Positions 1 to 7,841 of a stretch of DNA of 7,972 nucleotides are shown here, piece after piece. The position numbers and the translations under genes are program-made. The DNA comes from Cyclobacteriaceae bacterium (lineage in GTDB: Bacteria > Bacteroidota > Bacteroidia > Cytophagales > Cyclobacteriaceae), in contig JABFSY010000095.1 in assembly GCA_013140395.1 (NCBI GenBank), positions 1 through 7,972 of the forward strand, in the 5' to 3' direction. How positions within the stretch are numbered: the first letter of the stretch is position 1; every line of letters begins with the position of its first letter. The notes beneath the pieces are model-generated. The model saw nothing but the letters and a program-made list of their open reading frames with translations, was not told the DNA's origin and made no database searches.

Positions 1-672
1 ACTTTCGTTATATCCCTCCAACGGAAAATTCATAATCCACTGCTTGTCTGGTGACCAGTGCCAATACAACACATTCTTTTTATTTTGATACCAATCCCAC
101 TCTACACCTTTCCACAACGAATCGATTTTATTGGCCAATCTTCTTTCGTTTTCATTTCCATCTTTAAAATATTGTCGTGCACACAACAACCCTTGAACCA
201 AATAAGCTGTTTCAACTAAATCACCACCATTGTCATTCTTGCTGAACGGTTTTACTTTCCCCGTTTCTCCGTACATCCAATGCGGCCACGCACCGTGAAA
301 TCGGTCAGCTTTGCCAAGCCAATCTATGAGTTTGGAAAGATGCTTGTGCCCCTCTTCACGTGTGATGAAGCCCCGCTCCACTCCGACCAAAATTGCCATG
401 ATACCAAACCCCGTTCCACCAGATGTCACCACACTTTTATCATTGTCGGGATAGTCATTGTCTAAGTGAATCCGCTCTGGGGCAGCCCCTGAAGTTGATT
501 CGGCTCCTTTCCAGAAATACTGAAAGGTTTTGTATTGCACCAAGGTAAAAAGCGAATCATCAGAGATATCCTCTCTAGTAACCGCTTGCCGTTTAGGTAG
601 ACAACTAACGACACTTACCGCGATTAGAACAAAACAAAAAAACTTGATTTTAGAAATATTCGATTGAATCAT
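1..672 (-). CDS. PF10091/GH144-like glucan hydrolase lipoprotein, 3' end cut off by window edge
   Basis: My own reading of the minus strand from the ATG at 670-672 gives 224 codons without a stop before the window ends, so the gene is partial. Residues 1-23 form a lipoprotein signal peptide with Cys24 after Val-Val-Ser. The following residues (Leu-Pro-Lys-Arg-Gln) are basic, not the acidic pattern linked to surface export, so a periplasm-facing anchor is likely. The catalytic domain begins almost at once (about residue 38) with no Ig-like domains. It shows the family blocks RFHGAWPHW (124-132), DNGGDLVE (147-154), VEWDW (190-194), LYWHW (202-206) and GYNE (220-223). In the GH144 endo-beta-1,2-glucanase of Chitinophaga pinensis, as I remember it, key acidic residues have the spacing D-x3-D-x2-E and then a Glu 69 residues later. 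Here D147, D151, E154 and E223 reproduce that exactly. It lies 29 bases downstream of a paralogue sharing roughly 55% of residues by hand count. The family call is firm; the beta-1,2-glucan substrate is inferred. Confidence 0.88.
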   Translation of the reverse strand, partial: MIQSNISKIKFFCFVLIAVSVVSCLPKRQAVTREDISDDSLFTLVQYKTFQYFWKGAESTSGAAPERIHLDNDYPDNDKSVVTSGGTGFGIMAILVGVERGFITREEGHKHLSKLIDWLGKADRFHGAWPHWMYGETGKVKPFSKNDNGGDLVETAYLVQGLLCARQYFKDGNENERRLANKIDSLWKGVEWDWYQNKKNVLYWHWSPDKQWIMNFPLEGYNES

Positions 673-701
673 GTTGCGAGTTCCATTTTTTGCGGCATGT
701 A

Positions 702-2690
702 TTAATAGCTAAACCCAAGCTTTGTTAATCCTGCCTGTACCTCTGGTGCTGACATAAACAAATTCCACAACAAACCTGTTCTATGATTTTCAATCATAAT
801 GACAATTGGTCCCTGATCTATCGCTAAGTAAGAGTTAGCTACCCAGCCTTCGGTTACATTAAAAGCATCGTAGAATCCATAAGTACCCCATAGTCGATCG
901 CCCATCGTGTAATAAAAAAACTTTAGAGCATCCATACTTTCTGCGGGAGTATAAGGCATTGATGAGAGTGCAGCGGTTGGTGAAATCACACCTAAATCGT
1001 TGGTAGGTGAATGAGCCGAGTATCCTGACTGATTGTCACTGGCAGTTAAGCCCCAATTAGAACTGCTATAGCCAACAAAATTTCTCGGATTGGCAACGCA
1101 GTACGCGCGATTAATCAATGTATGATTTACGTTCTGCTCCCAATAATTGGCATATTGATCGGACAGGTTTTTTGGGTTCAATCCCAAAAAAGAGTAATGC
1201 GCAAAGAACAGCGGCCCCCCAAAATCATAACCTACAGGGAGTTTGATATTATAAAAAAGTTTGTTGTTTCTAATAGCACCATTTCGCGCCCAACCATTGT
1301 TATAAACTGCGGGACTAATGGTATGTGTAGGCGAGGCAGCGGCAAGTGTATAAATGATCAAGGCTTCATTGTATCCATTGATTTGCATGTTCATAGCCCA
1401 ACCCTTATCAGATGACCAGTGCCAGTATAAAACATTTTGACTACCTCTCGTAAACCAATCCCATTCTACAGCCTGCGTAAGCATGTTGATTCGAGTGATT
1501 AAATTTTGCTCAGCAGGAAGACTACTATTTAAGTATTGACGCATCGTGATCAACCCTTGCACCATAAACGCGGTCTCCACCAAATCAGCTCCATTGTCAT
1601 TGGCACTAAAAGCGATTGTCTTACCGGTATTTCCGTTGATCCAGTGCGGCCATGCGCCATGAAAACGGTCACACGTTTCCAAAAAATTAAGAATCTTGGT
1701 TAGCCTTTCTATCCCTTGTGTTCGAGTAATAAATCCCCTTTCCATCCCAACAATTAATGTCGCTACGCCAAAACCAGAGCCGCCAGAAGTAACCAGATCG
1801 CCCGAGGCATTTCGCTCGCGCGCCATGCCGCTGGCCGGATGGGCAAAATCGTAAAAATATTTAAAGGTCTGCTGCTGAACTAAGGTTAATAACTGATCAT
1901 CAGTAATGACTGGAAATTTGGGAGTGGGGTCAACTGCACTAAAAAAATCTTTTACATACTCAGCAAGGGTCTCTCCTGCTGATCCCCTTATCTGATTAGA
2001 AACAATTAGTCGGTATTTAGAAAGACCCTTAAGTTGTTGAAGAACAGAAATAACAACTTTTTTATTAAGATCTTGGAAAGAAAATGACAGGGTTGGTGAT
2101 TGCGCGCCAACTATCTGCACGGTTTGACTGGTAATTGTTGAAACATCAACTGCTTCCGAAAAGTTAATCTCAATTTTCAAATTCGAAGTTGGAACATTAG
2201 TAATCCTTCCCGAAACGGGTGGTGACACTCCACCCAATGACAATGATAAGACTTTGAACTCGGTCTCAGTTGTAATAAATTCAACAATTACACCTGCAAA
2301 TTTCTCTGCCTGTTTGCCCTTTATTGAATTCGCAATTGAAAGGGTATATTTTTGGTTGATTGCTAAAAGTTGAAGGGGTGTAGCTGAAAATGTCTTAAAT
2401 TCATTTAGAAATGAAAATTTAAGAGGAACTACTATTCCATCTTTTGAAAGAATGACTCCGGCAGAAACAGTTGCCGTATCAAGAGGAGCCGAAAAATCTC
2501 CTAAAATATTTTTATCAATTGGTATACCCTTGCTGATAGATACGGGACTGATCTCAACCGTTCCCGATCTCATAGCAACGAGCCGCAGTATCCCTATTGG
2601 TGTCGGCTCAGTTTTGTTTGACTGGCACGACAAGAATATCGTAAGTGTAAATAGAACGAAAATACAAGGCGCTGCTCTTATTATCTGCAA
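702..2690 (-). CDS. Ig-like/PF10091 (GH144-like) glucan hydrolase lipoprotein
   Basis: This 662-residue protein appears complete at its C-terminus (ends LGFSY, TAA). Residues 1-21 are a signal peptide with lipobox Phe-Leu-Ser-Cys22. Two Ig-like (Big_5-type) domains follow at about 33-142 and 145-252, then the catalytic domain at about 262-662. Family blocks include RFHGAWPHW (342-350), DNGADLVE (365-372), LYWHW (421-425), GYNE (439-442) and a C-terminal half with GGPLFFAHYSFLG (491-503). D365, D369, E372 and E442 sit where the acidic residues of GH144 endo-beta-1,2-glucanases are expected (70 rather than 69 residues between the two Glu). Ala368 replaces the Gly seen in the neighbouring paralogue. 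The start must be near the lipobox: the next in-frame Met is residue 40, and a TAG lies immediately before the TTG at 2688-2690, so TTG is the only conventional start that keeps the signal peptide. GGAG lies three bases before that TAG-TTG boundary region. The original ATG may have been lost in a deletion. Likely role: extracytoplasmic cleavage of a beta-glucan, probably beta-1,2-linked. Confidence 0.9.
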   Translation of the reverse strand: MQIIRAAPCIFVLFTLTIFLSCQSNKTEPTPIGILRLVAMRSGTVEISPVSISKGIPIDKNILGDFSAPLDTATVSAGVILSKDGIVVPLKFSFLNEFKTFSATPLQLLAINQKYTLSIANSIKGKQAEKFAGVIVEFITTETEFKVLSLSLGGVSPPVSGRITNVPTSNLKIEINFSEAVDVSTITSQTVQIVGAQSPTLSFSFQDLNKKVVISVLQQLKGLSKYRLIVSNQIRGSAGETLAEYVKDFFSAVDPTPKFPVITDDQLLTLVQQQTFKYFYDFAHPASGMARERNASGDLVTSGGSGFGVATLIVGMERGFITRTQGIERLTKILNFLETCDRFHGAWPHWINGNTGKTIAFSANDNGADLVETAFMVQGLITMRQYLNSSLPAEQNLITRINMLTQAVEWDWFTRGSQNVLYWHWSSDKGWAMNMQINGYNEALIIYTLAAASPTHTISPAVYNNGWARNGAIRNNKLFYNIKLPVGYDFGGPLFFAHYSFLGLNPKNLSDQYANYWEQNVNHTLINRAYCVANPRNFVGYSSSNWGLTASDNQSGYSAHSPTNDLGVISPTAALSSMPYTPAESMDALKFFYYTMGDRLWGTYGFYDAFNVTEGWVANSYLAIDQGPIVIMIENHRTGLLWNLFMSAPEVQAGLTKLGFSY

Positions 2691-3192
2691 CTACTCCTTC
2701 AAAAGGTACATAGACAACTAATTTACTTGCTTGAGGAACTACTGGAGGTTTCTTTCCTGCAGTGGTAAAAGTACGTGAAGCCGTTGTGAACTTTCCGCCA
2801 TCGGTGGCAATTACGGCACTAGTCATCGAAATAGTATACAGCGTTCCTCGTACCAACTCACCAGTAGGAGTAACTGTAACGGCAGCGCCAGTAGTTGCAA
2901 CTGTCAAGGGGACATTTGTAGTACCATCGCTTAAAGTAACGGAAGTTGAAGTTACGGTTGCTCCGTTGACAACTTTCGAGAATGTAACTGTAAGGACACC
3001 ATTCGTAGGCACGTCTGTTGGCGAAGTCGCGCCATTGAGATCAACTGTTTGACTGCTGCCCGTAGTCAAATTAGTTCCGGTGGAAGTAATCGAAATAATT
3101 GTCAAAGCTGATGGATCGTCATCTTTGCAGCCCGAGAAAGTCAAGAGTCCTATCAATCCGATGAGACCAAAAATTTTACCTGTGTGTTTCAT
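2608..3192 (-). CDS. Truncated Ig-like domain lipoprotein; LamG-type C-terminus apparently lost
   Basis: The reading frame encodes 194 residues. Residues 1-21 are a lipoprotein signal peptide with Cys22 in the context FSGC followed by Lys-Asp-Asp-Asp, an acidic tail resembling the Bacteroidota signal for surface export. Residues about 28-146 form one Ig-like (Big_5-type) domain rich in Thr, Ser and Val. After a Pro-rich linker (149-153) the sequence KLVVYVPFEG (157-166) looks like the first strand of a LamG/concanavalin-like domain, which in related Bacteroidota PUL proteins runs on for some 200 residues. Here the frame instead enters the signal-peptide region of the next gene out of frame and ends after about 28 residues without domain character. 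I read this as a deletion of the rest of the LamG domain and of the spacer. An intact homologue would be an accessory surface glycan-binding protein (SusE/F position). The alternative is a natural short protein overlapping its neighbour by 83 bases, which I consider less likely. The start ATG at 3190-3192 is clear. Confidence 0.75.
   Translation of the reverse strand: MKHTGKIFGLIGLIGLLTFSGCKDDDPSALTIISITSTGTNLTTGSSQTVDLNGATSPTDVPTNGVLTVTFSKVVNGATVTSTSVTLSDGTTNVPLTVATTGAAVTVTPTGELVRGTLYTISMTSAVIATDGGKFTTASRTFTTAGKKPPVVPQASKLVVYVPFEGVVADNKSSALYFRSIYTYDILVVPVKQN
2670..2700 (-). other. Putative deletion junction joining Ig/LamG gene to glucanase gene
   Basis: On the minus strand, the end of recognisable LamG-like coding (VPFEG, codon ending at 2695) is only 4 bases from the TTG start of the glucanase at 2690. 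No intergenic spacer remains, whereas the preceding and following gene boundaries have gaps of 50 and 29 bases. The glucanase frame is closed by TAG at 2691-2693. The exact breakpoint cannot be placed from one sequence; somewhere in 2670-2700 is my estimate. Confidence 0.5.
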
Positions 3193-3242
3193 AATTTATT
3201 TGATTTAGTTTAACGTTATTTAATTTGTGTTGGTGAAAACTA
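3193..3242 (-). other. AT-rich intergenic spacer
   Basis: This 50-base spacer separates the SusD-type gene from the Ig-like lipoprotein gene. It has no stem followed by a T tract on the minus strand, so there is no sign of a terminator. The only structure is a perfect 8-base palindrome TAACGTTA at 3211-3218, which is too short and isolated to call an operator. The spacer is consistent with cotranscription. Confidence 0.5.
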
Positions 3243-4741
3243 TTAATCCCAATTGGGATTCTGTTGAAGTGTTTTTTCAGATAGATCTATTTCGCTTTGT
3301 GGAATCGGGAAAAACTCATGTTTGCCAACCTTGAAACCTAAAGAGCCTAACACATTTGCTGCTTTTCCCGTGCGAATCAAATCCCACAATCTATTCCCTT
3401 CCATTGCCAATTCTGCCCTTCGTTCATCTGCTATTTTCTGACGAACAATTGCTTTATCACTATCTGCAACTGGCAATAATCCCGCCCGTTGACGAACTTT
3501 ATTCAGGTGAACCAAGGCCGTTGCTGTTTTATTGTTCTCATTTAGAGCTTCGGCTGCTAACAACAATACATCTGCATAGCGAATAATGCGTTTATTGTAG
3601 CCAAATTGTTCAAGTGTGCCTGTACCCGGAACCCACACCTTTTGATTGTATGTTTCAATTTCCTTTATAATCTTGTTCGCTGGCGGATTTGTATAAACGG
3701 TATCTTGGGTGCCTGGATCTCCTGAAATGAACACACCATCAATTGTCTCTCGTAAAAATATTACCGTGGCATCTTTGCGCACATCGTTTGGCTCAAAGAA
3801 GTTGATCAGTTCCACCGAGGGTCTATTAAAACCCCACCCTCTATTAGGTGTTCCTCTCACCCCTTGCGTATTAGCGAATTGACTGCCTCCAGAATTGGCT
3901 TCTGCACCTAATTCGAAAATGGATTCAATACCAAATTGACCCTTCAACGAAAAAGCATTTTCATATTCAGCCTCAAGGTCATATTGTCCCGTTGCAATAA
4001 CCTCTAATGCGTATTTTTCAGCATTGACAAAATCATTTTGGAAAATATACACTTTTGATAGGAGCGATTTAGCCGCACCTTTGGTGGCGCGTCCGGCATC
4101 AGTTGACGCATATTGACTTTTTTCCAGAAGATTCTCATTAGCAAAAAGCAAATCAGGAACGATTATCTCAGAATAAATTTCACTTTTTGGACTTCGGGCG
4201 AGTTTGCGGGATGGTGTTGACACGGTAACTTTTGGTAAATCGCCAAAAGCCCGCACTAAGTCAAAATAGAAATGAGCCCTTAAAAAACGAGCTTCACCCA
4301 ATAATCGTTTTTTGAGAGATTCGTCCATTGGCACGGAGGGTACTTCTTCTATCACAATGTTTGCTCTTCGAATGCCTTTGTAAAGAGCCGAATACCATCG
4401 GCTTATGTCGCCTGCACTTGCCGTGAATTGAAACGTATTAAATAGTTCAATCGCACTGGCATCGCCCGGGTTGCTACCTTTATACGAATCGTCTGACATG
4501 ATATCTAATATTGGATAGCCGCCAGAATGATAATTCCAATCGAGAAAAATATTATAGTAGCCGTTGTAGCTAATACTGCATCTTGGCTTGTTTTGAGGAA
4601 GACTTCTTCTGTCTGCTGACCTTGGGGTTTTTGATCGAGAAAATCATCCATGCATGCCACGAAAGAAAGCATGCTCGTAAGCAGGAGTGCAGGAATTAGT
4701 CTTCTCGTATTAATCAACTGATCCATCATACCATTTGCCAT
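3243..4741 (-). pseudogene. susD: SusD/RagB-family glycan-binding lipoprotein, frameshifted
   Basis: SusD proteins are surface lipoproteins that cap SusC and hold oligosaccharide for import. The N-terminal piece (4741-4505) gives a lipobox Phe-Val-Ala-Cys30 followed by Met-Asp-Asp, then the helical start 'DFLDQKP...DAVLATTAT'. The reading then changes frame: YNIFLDWNYHSGGYPILDIM continues in another frame into the main 418-residue piece (4499-3243). That piece has the family hallmarks ISRWYSALYKGIRRAN, GEARFLRAHFYFDLVRAFGD, NKVRQRAGL, ERRAELAMEGNRLWDLIRTGK and the C-terminal FPIPQSEI...QNPNW. Restoring one base near 4556 (ACTAT to ACTTAT) gives exactly 500 codons including the stop, the usual SusD length. 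Its ATG follows the SusC stop after a single base; Met5 or Met6 could also be the start. As written, the product would stop after 78 residues. A sequencing error is the main alternative to a real pseudogene. Confidence 0.93.
4550..4562 (-). other. Frameshift site in susD (probable 1-base deletion)
   Basis: Minus-strand codons GCT ACT end the first frame's good SusD match (…ATTAT), and TAT AAT starts the second frame's good match (YNIFLDW…). The two share one T at 4556. Inserting a single T there restores the usual DAxLAxxxxYNxxxxW spacing of SusD N-termini. The site is a TT pair, not a long homopolymer, although TTTTT lies just downstream at 4545-4549. Confidence 0.8.
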
Positions 4742-4742
4742 T

Positions 4743-7721
4743 TCAAAAAGTAACGTTTACGCCAATCGAATACACAGAGGTAATGGGATAAATTCCCAAA
4801 TCAATGCCTGAAGAAAATCCATCACTGCCGCCAATCTCGGGTGTGAAACCGCTGTACTTAGTAAGTGTGAATACGTTAGTACCACTCAAGTAGGCTCGAG
4901 CATTGGTAAGACTCAATTTTTTGATGAGTGAAGCTGGGAAATTATAACCTATGCGAATATTTCTTAGTCGTAAATAAGAACCATCCTCAATAAAGTAGTT
5001 TGATGGCTCATAATTCACGCCACCCGCAGTAGGTCGTGGCTCTGTGTTACTAGTGCCTTCCCCTCTCCAATAGTCTTTGACTCTCGCCTCAAAATTATAG
5101 AGGTCGGGTCTCACAGCCATTTTACCGTTGTAGATTTTGTTACCACTTTGACCTTGAAAGTCCAGCGACAGGTCAAAGCTCTTATAACTAAATTCTGTAT
5201 TGAAACCATAAATGAAAGATGGAATCGGTGAGCCAATGTAAGTTCTATCATCTGCATTGATAACGCCATCCCTTTTACTATCAGCGTATCTAAGATCGCC
5301 TACTGCTTGCTCTGATAGTTTTGGATTTGCGTCCAATTCAGTTTGGTTTTGAAAAACGCCTATTACTCTATTTCCGTAGAATGAACCAATAGGCTGACCC
5401 ACTTCCGTCCGTGTGACGAGTTGACTATTGCCCAAACTACCTGAGCTTATAAAAGAGTCGCTTCCAGACGAGGCCCCAAGATTTAAGACTTCGTTATGTA
5501 CAGTTGAGGCTACACCACCAATTTTATACTTTACCTGTCCGATCTGATCATTCCATGCAAGTGTGAGTTCAACGCCTCGATTAAGTACTGAGGCTGCATT
5601 AGTCACTACTCTAACAAACGCTCCATTTCCTACGTGTCCTGGTGTTGTTAAGCCAACGAGAATATCATCAGTGACTCTGCTATAATAATCCAATTCAGCG
5701 GTCAGTTTATCATCCCAAAAGCCAAGTTCTAAGCCAACATCTGTTTGCGTAGTACTCTCCCATCGTAAATTTGGATTGGCCGTGCTGCCAAGCGTGGCTC
5801 CGGGTTGTATCTGTTCATTCAGCCCGAACACAGCATTTTGGCCATTGGCAACTAAAGAAAATCTTGAGTCTCCGTTGATCTTTTCATTACCAACTATACC
5901 CCAACTTGCACGAAGTTTTACATTACTCACTAATCGGCTAGTCGGCATAAAGCTTTCATTTAAAAGGTTCCACCCCAACGCAAACGAAGGGTATGTGCCA
6001 TATAAATTACTCTTCCCAAACTTAGAAGACCCATCAATGCGTGCCGAAATCGTAATAAGGTATTTATCTTGGTACGAGTAATTTGTTCTGAACAAGTAAG
6101 ACGCAATTGTGCTGATGGAACCACCATTGCCTACTCTCTGCGTTCCTGTTAATGTTTCTCCCTTATTCAAATACCAAAGTGAAGGATCGGTACCGATCAG
6201 ATTTTGAACGCTACCCGATAAAAACTCACTGGTTGTTTTCTGCAGAGTAAAACCAGCCAAGGCATTAACCTTGTGTTTATTGAAAGTTTTATTATAACTG
6301 ATAGTATTTTCCCAAAGTCAAGTCTTATTTTCATCTGTACTCACTCCTAAATCGCTTGTGAGATTTTCTTGTGTTGGAGAAACGAAAAAGGTAGGTGTAT
6401 AGCTTTTTGTCTTGCCGTAACTCAAATCGAATCCAAAGCTACTTTTGAACAAAAAGTTTTTTAAAAAACTAACGTCTATATAAGCATTTCCAACCGCCCT
6501 GAATCGTTGTGATGATGAGTTGTTGTACTCATTGGCCGCCAATGGATTCCCCGCCCCTAGAACTTCAGCGAAGGCGCCATTAGCCGTGTAGGGAACGGAA
6601 GTTGGCCAAGCACGGTAGGCAATTGGAACAACGTCTGCAGCGTTTTGGCGATTATCCGGAGCAATAGTTAAATTATTACCCACCTTAACGGATTTTGAGA
6701 TGGCATAGGTATTATTCAATTTAATGGAAACACGGTCATATCCGGATTTTGAAATAATACCATCTTGTTTAAAATAACTTGCTCCAAAATAAAAACTGTA
6801 CTTCCCTGAGGATCCACTCACAGCTGCTTGGTGGTTTTGTATCGGAACCCAATTGATAAATATTTGATCTTGCCAATTGGTGCTGGGTACAATGCTTGTG
6901 TTATTGAATGTTCCGGGTGTTAAAACATTGACCACTTTTGCAAACTCCTCGCCCGTAAGCAGATTAATTTGTTTTGACAACCGCTGAAGGCTATACTCGC
7001 TACTAATGCTTACTTGTACTCCTTCACCCATCTTACCAGATTTTGTGGATACAATGATCACACCATTTGAGCCTCGGGATCCATAAATGGCTGTGGCCGA
7101 TGCATCCTTTAGCACCTCCATCGATTCGATATCCCCGCTATTCAAAAATGTTATATCATCCAAGATGACTCCATCTACCACAAAAATCGGAGAGCTATTG
7201 TTCAGCGTTCCTACACCTCGAATTCGAATGACAGGAGCAGAACCTGGTGCTCCGTTGGGACTAGCTATTTGTACACCCGCAATTTTTCCTTGCAGGGCTT
7301 GCTCCGCTGAAAAAGATGGAATTTTTATTAGATCCGAGCCCTTCACCGAACCAATTGATCCTGTTAAATCACTCTTTCGCTGAACACCATAACCAACTAC
7401 CACTAACTCGTCCAGTTCTTTGGTGTCAGATGCTAACTCTATATTTATTAATGTCTGATTACCGATAGCTACCCTCTTAGTCGCATAACCAATAAATGAA
7501 AACACTAAAGAATTATCACTTTGCTCCAACTCTATCGTATAGACGCCATCCAAATCTGTGGTGACTCCCCTGGTCGTTCCTTCAACAACAATATTTACCC
7601 CGTGCAATGCACCCCCATCTTCCATAGCTACTACTTTGCCCCTTATTTGTCTTGTTTGCGCCCATGCAGAACCACTCAACAAGCTGACAAACAAATAGAT
7701 AAATAGGAAACTTCTATTCAT
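4743..7721 (-). pseudogene. susC: SusC/RagA-family TonB-linked outer-membrane receptor, internal stop
   Basis: SusC proteins are 22-stranded TonB-dependent barrels that import oligosaccharides with a SusD partner. The gene spans 992 codons plus a stop, the normal length. Residues 1-21 are a signal peptide ending Ala-Trp-Ala. Residues about 25-98 form the carboxypeptidase-regulatory-like domain; there is no STN domain, so no sign of anti-sigma signalling. ELDELVVVGYG (102-112) is the TonB-box region, followed by the plug (about 115-228) with IRIRGVGTL, IFVVDGVI and YGSRGSNGVIIVSTKSG. The barrel follows and ends in the terminal Phe expected for outer-membrane insertion (GVNVTF). Codon 468 is an in-frame TGA (6318-6320). 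On both sides the same frame continues as a good family match (…ENKT, stop, LWENTISYNKTF…), so this is one gene with one nonsense codon. The predicted product stops inside the barrel and would not fold as a receptor. It is the first gene of the operon, one base ahead of susD. A base-calling error is the alternative. Confidence 0.94.
6318..6320 (-). other. In-frame TGA nonsense codon in susC
   Basis: TGA occupies a position just before LWENTISYNK, where SusC proteins commonly carry Trp (WLWENTLTYNK-like). TGG to TGA is one G-to-A change. The downstream part stays in frame for 524 more codons, so no insertion or deletion is involved. The only start codon soon after it is a TTG at 6258-6260, which would not give a working membrane protein. 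Confidence 0.9.
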
Positions 7722-7754
7722 GATGTTACTTTTTTTCGAAATGGATTAGTGTAA

Positions 7755-7796
7755 ATGTTGAAACAAACAAGGCAGCTAAGAACCTTTTTTCAACAT
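7755..7796 (-). repeat. 9-bp inverted repeat, possible leader hairpin before susC
   Basis: ATGTTGAAA (7755-7763) and TTTCAACAT (7788-7796) are perfect reverse complements separated by 24 bases. Inside, AAGG (7769-7772) pairs with CCTT (7783-7786) around a 10-base loop, so the two stems can stack with a small internal bulge. It ends 34 bases before the susC ATG. In RNA it could be a 5' leader structure; in DNA it could be an operator. It is not a terminator, because there is no U tract in the right place for minus-strand transcription. Confidence 0.5.
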
Positions 7797-7818
7797 ATCT
7801 GCCGTTTTTAATATCAAA
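7790..7818 (-). promoter_or_regulatory. Weak candidate Bacteroidota-type promoter
   Basis: On the minus strand, TTTG at 7815-7818 lies 17 bases before TATGTTGA at 7790-7797. This is a partial match to the phylum's -33/-7 elements (TTTG and TAnnTTTG); the -7 element differs at its last two positions. The start of transcription would be about 65-70 bases before the susC ATG. The -7 element overlaps one arm of the leader inverted repeat, so only one of the two roles may be real. Confidence 0.22.
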
Positions 7819-7841
7819 TCACCCGCGAAACAGATGCCCCT

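Noticed and set aside
280..465. Plus-strand open frame
   Set aside because: It is antisense to the strongly matching glucanase coding sequence and has no recognisable protein features.
673..701. Possible terminator between the two glucanase genes
   Set aside because: The 29-base gap has no inverted repeat. The pyrimidine-rich stretch is on the plus strand and does not form a stem plus U tract for minus-strand transcription.
1122..1415. Plus-strand open frame with a hydrophobic start
   Set aside because: It lies wholly antisense to the catalytic domain of the complete glucanase; its hydrophobicity reflects the complementary codons.
281..1680. Direct DNA repeats between about 281-310 and 1645-1672
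   Set aside because: They encode the same conserved RFHGAWPHW motif in the two paralogues and reflect gene duplication and family conservation, not a separate repeat element.
2452..3052. Plus-strand open frames over the Ig-like regions
   Set aside because: Thr/Val/Ser-rich codons on the minus strand commonly give stop-free antisense frames. No independent domain or start context is seen.
3211..3218. 8-base palindrome TAACGTTA before the Ig-like lipoprotein gene
   Set aside because: It is short, single and in AT-rich sequence, with no matching copy in the susC upstream region, so chance is the best explanation.
6258..6320. TGA read as tryptophan (alternative genetic code) or the C-terminal piece as a separate gene starting at TTG 6260
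   Set aside because: susC ends with TGA immediately after its expected terminal Phe, and Trp is otherwise TGG. A protein starting at 6260 would be half a barrel with no signal peptide.
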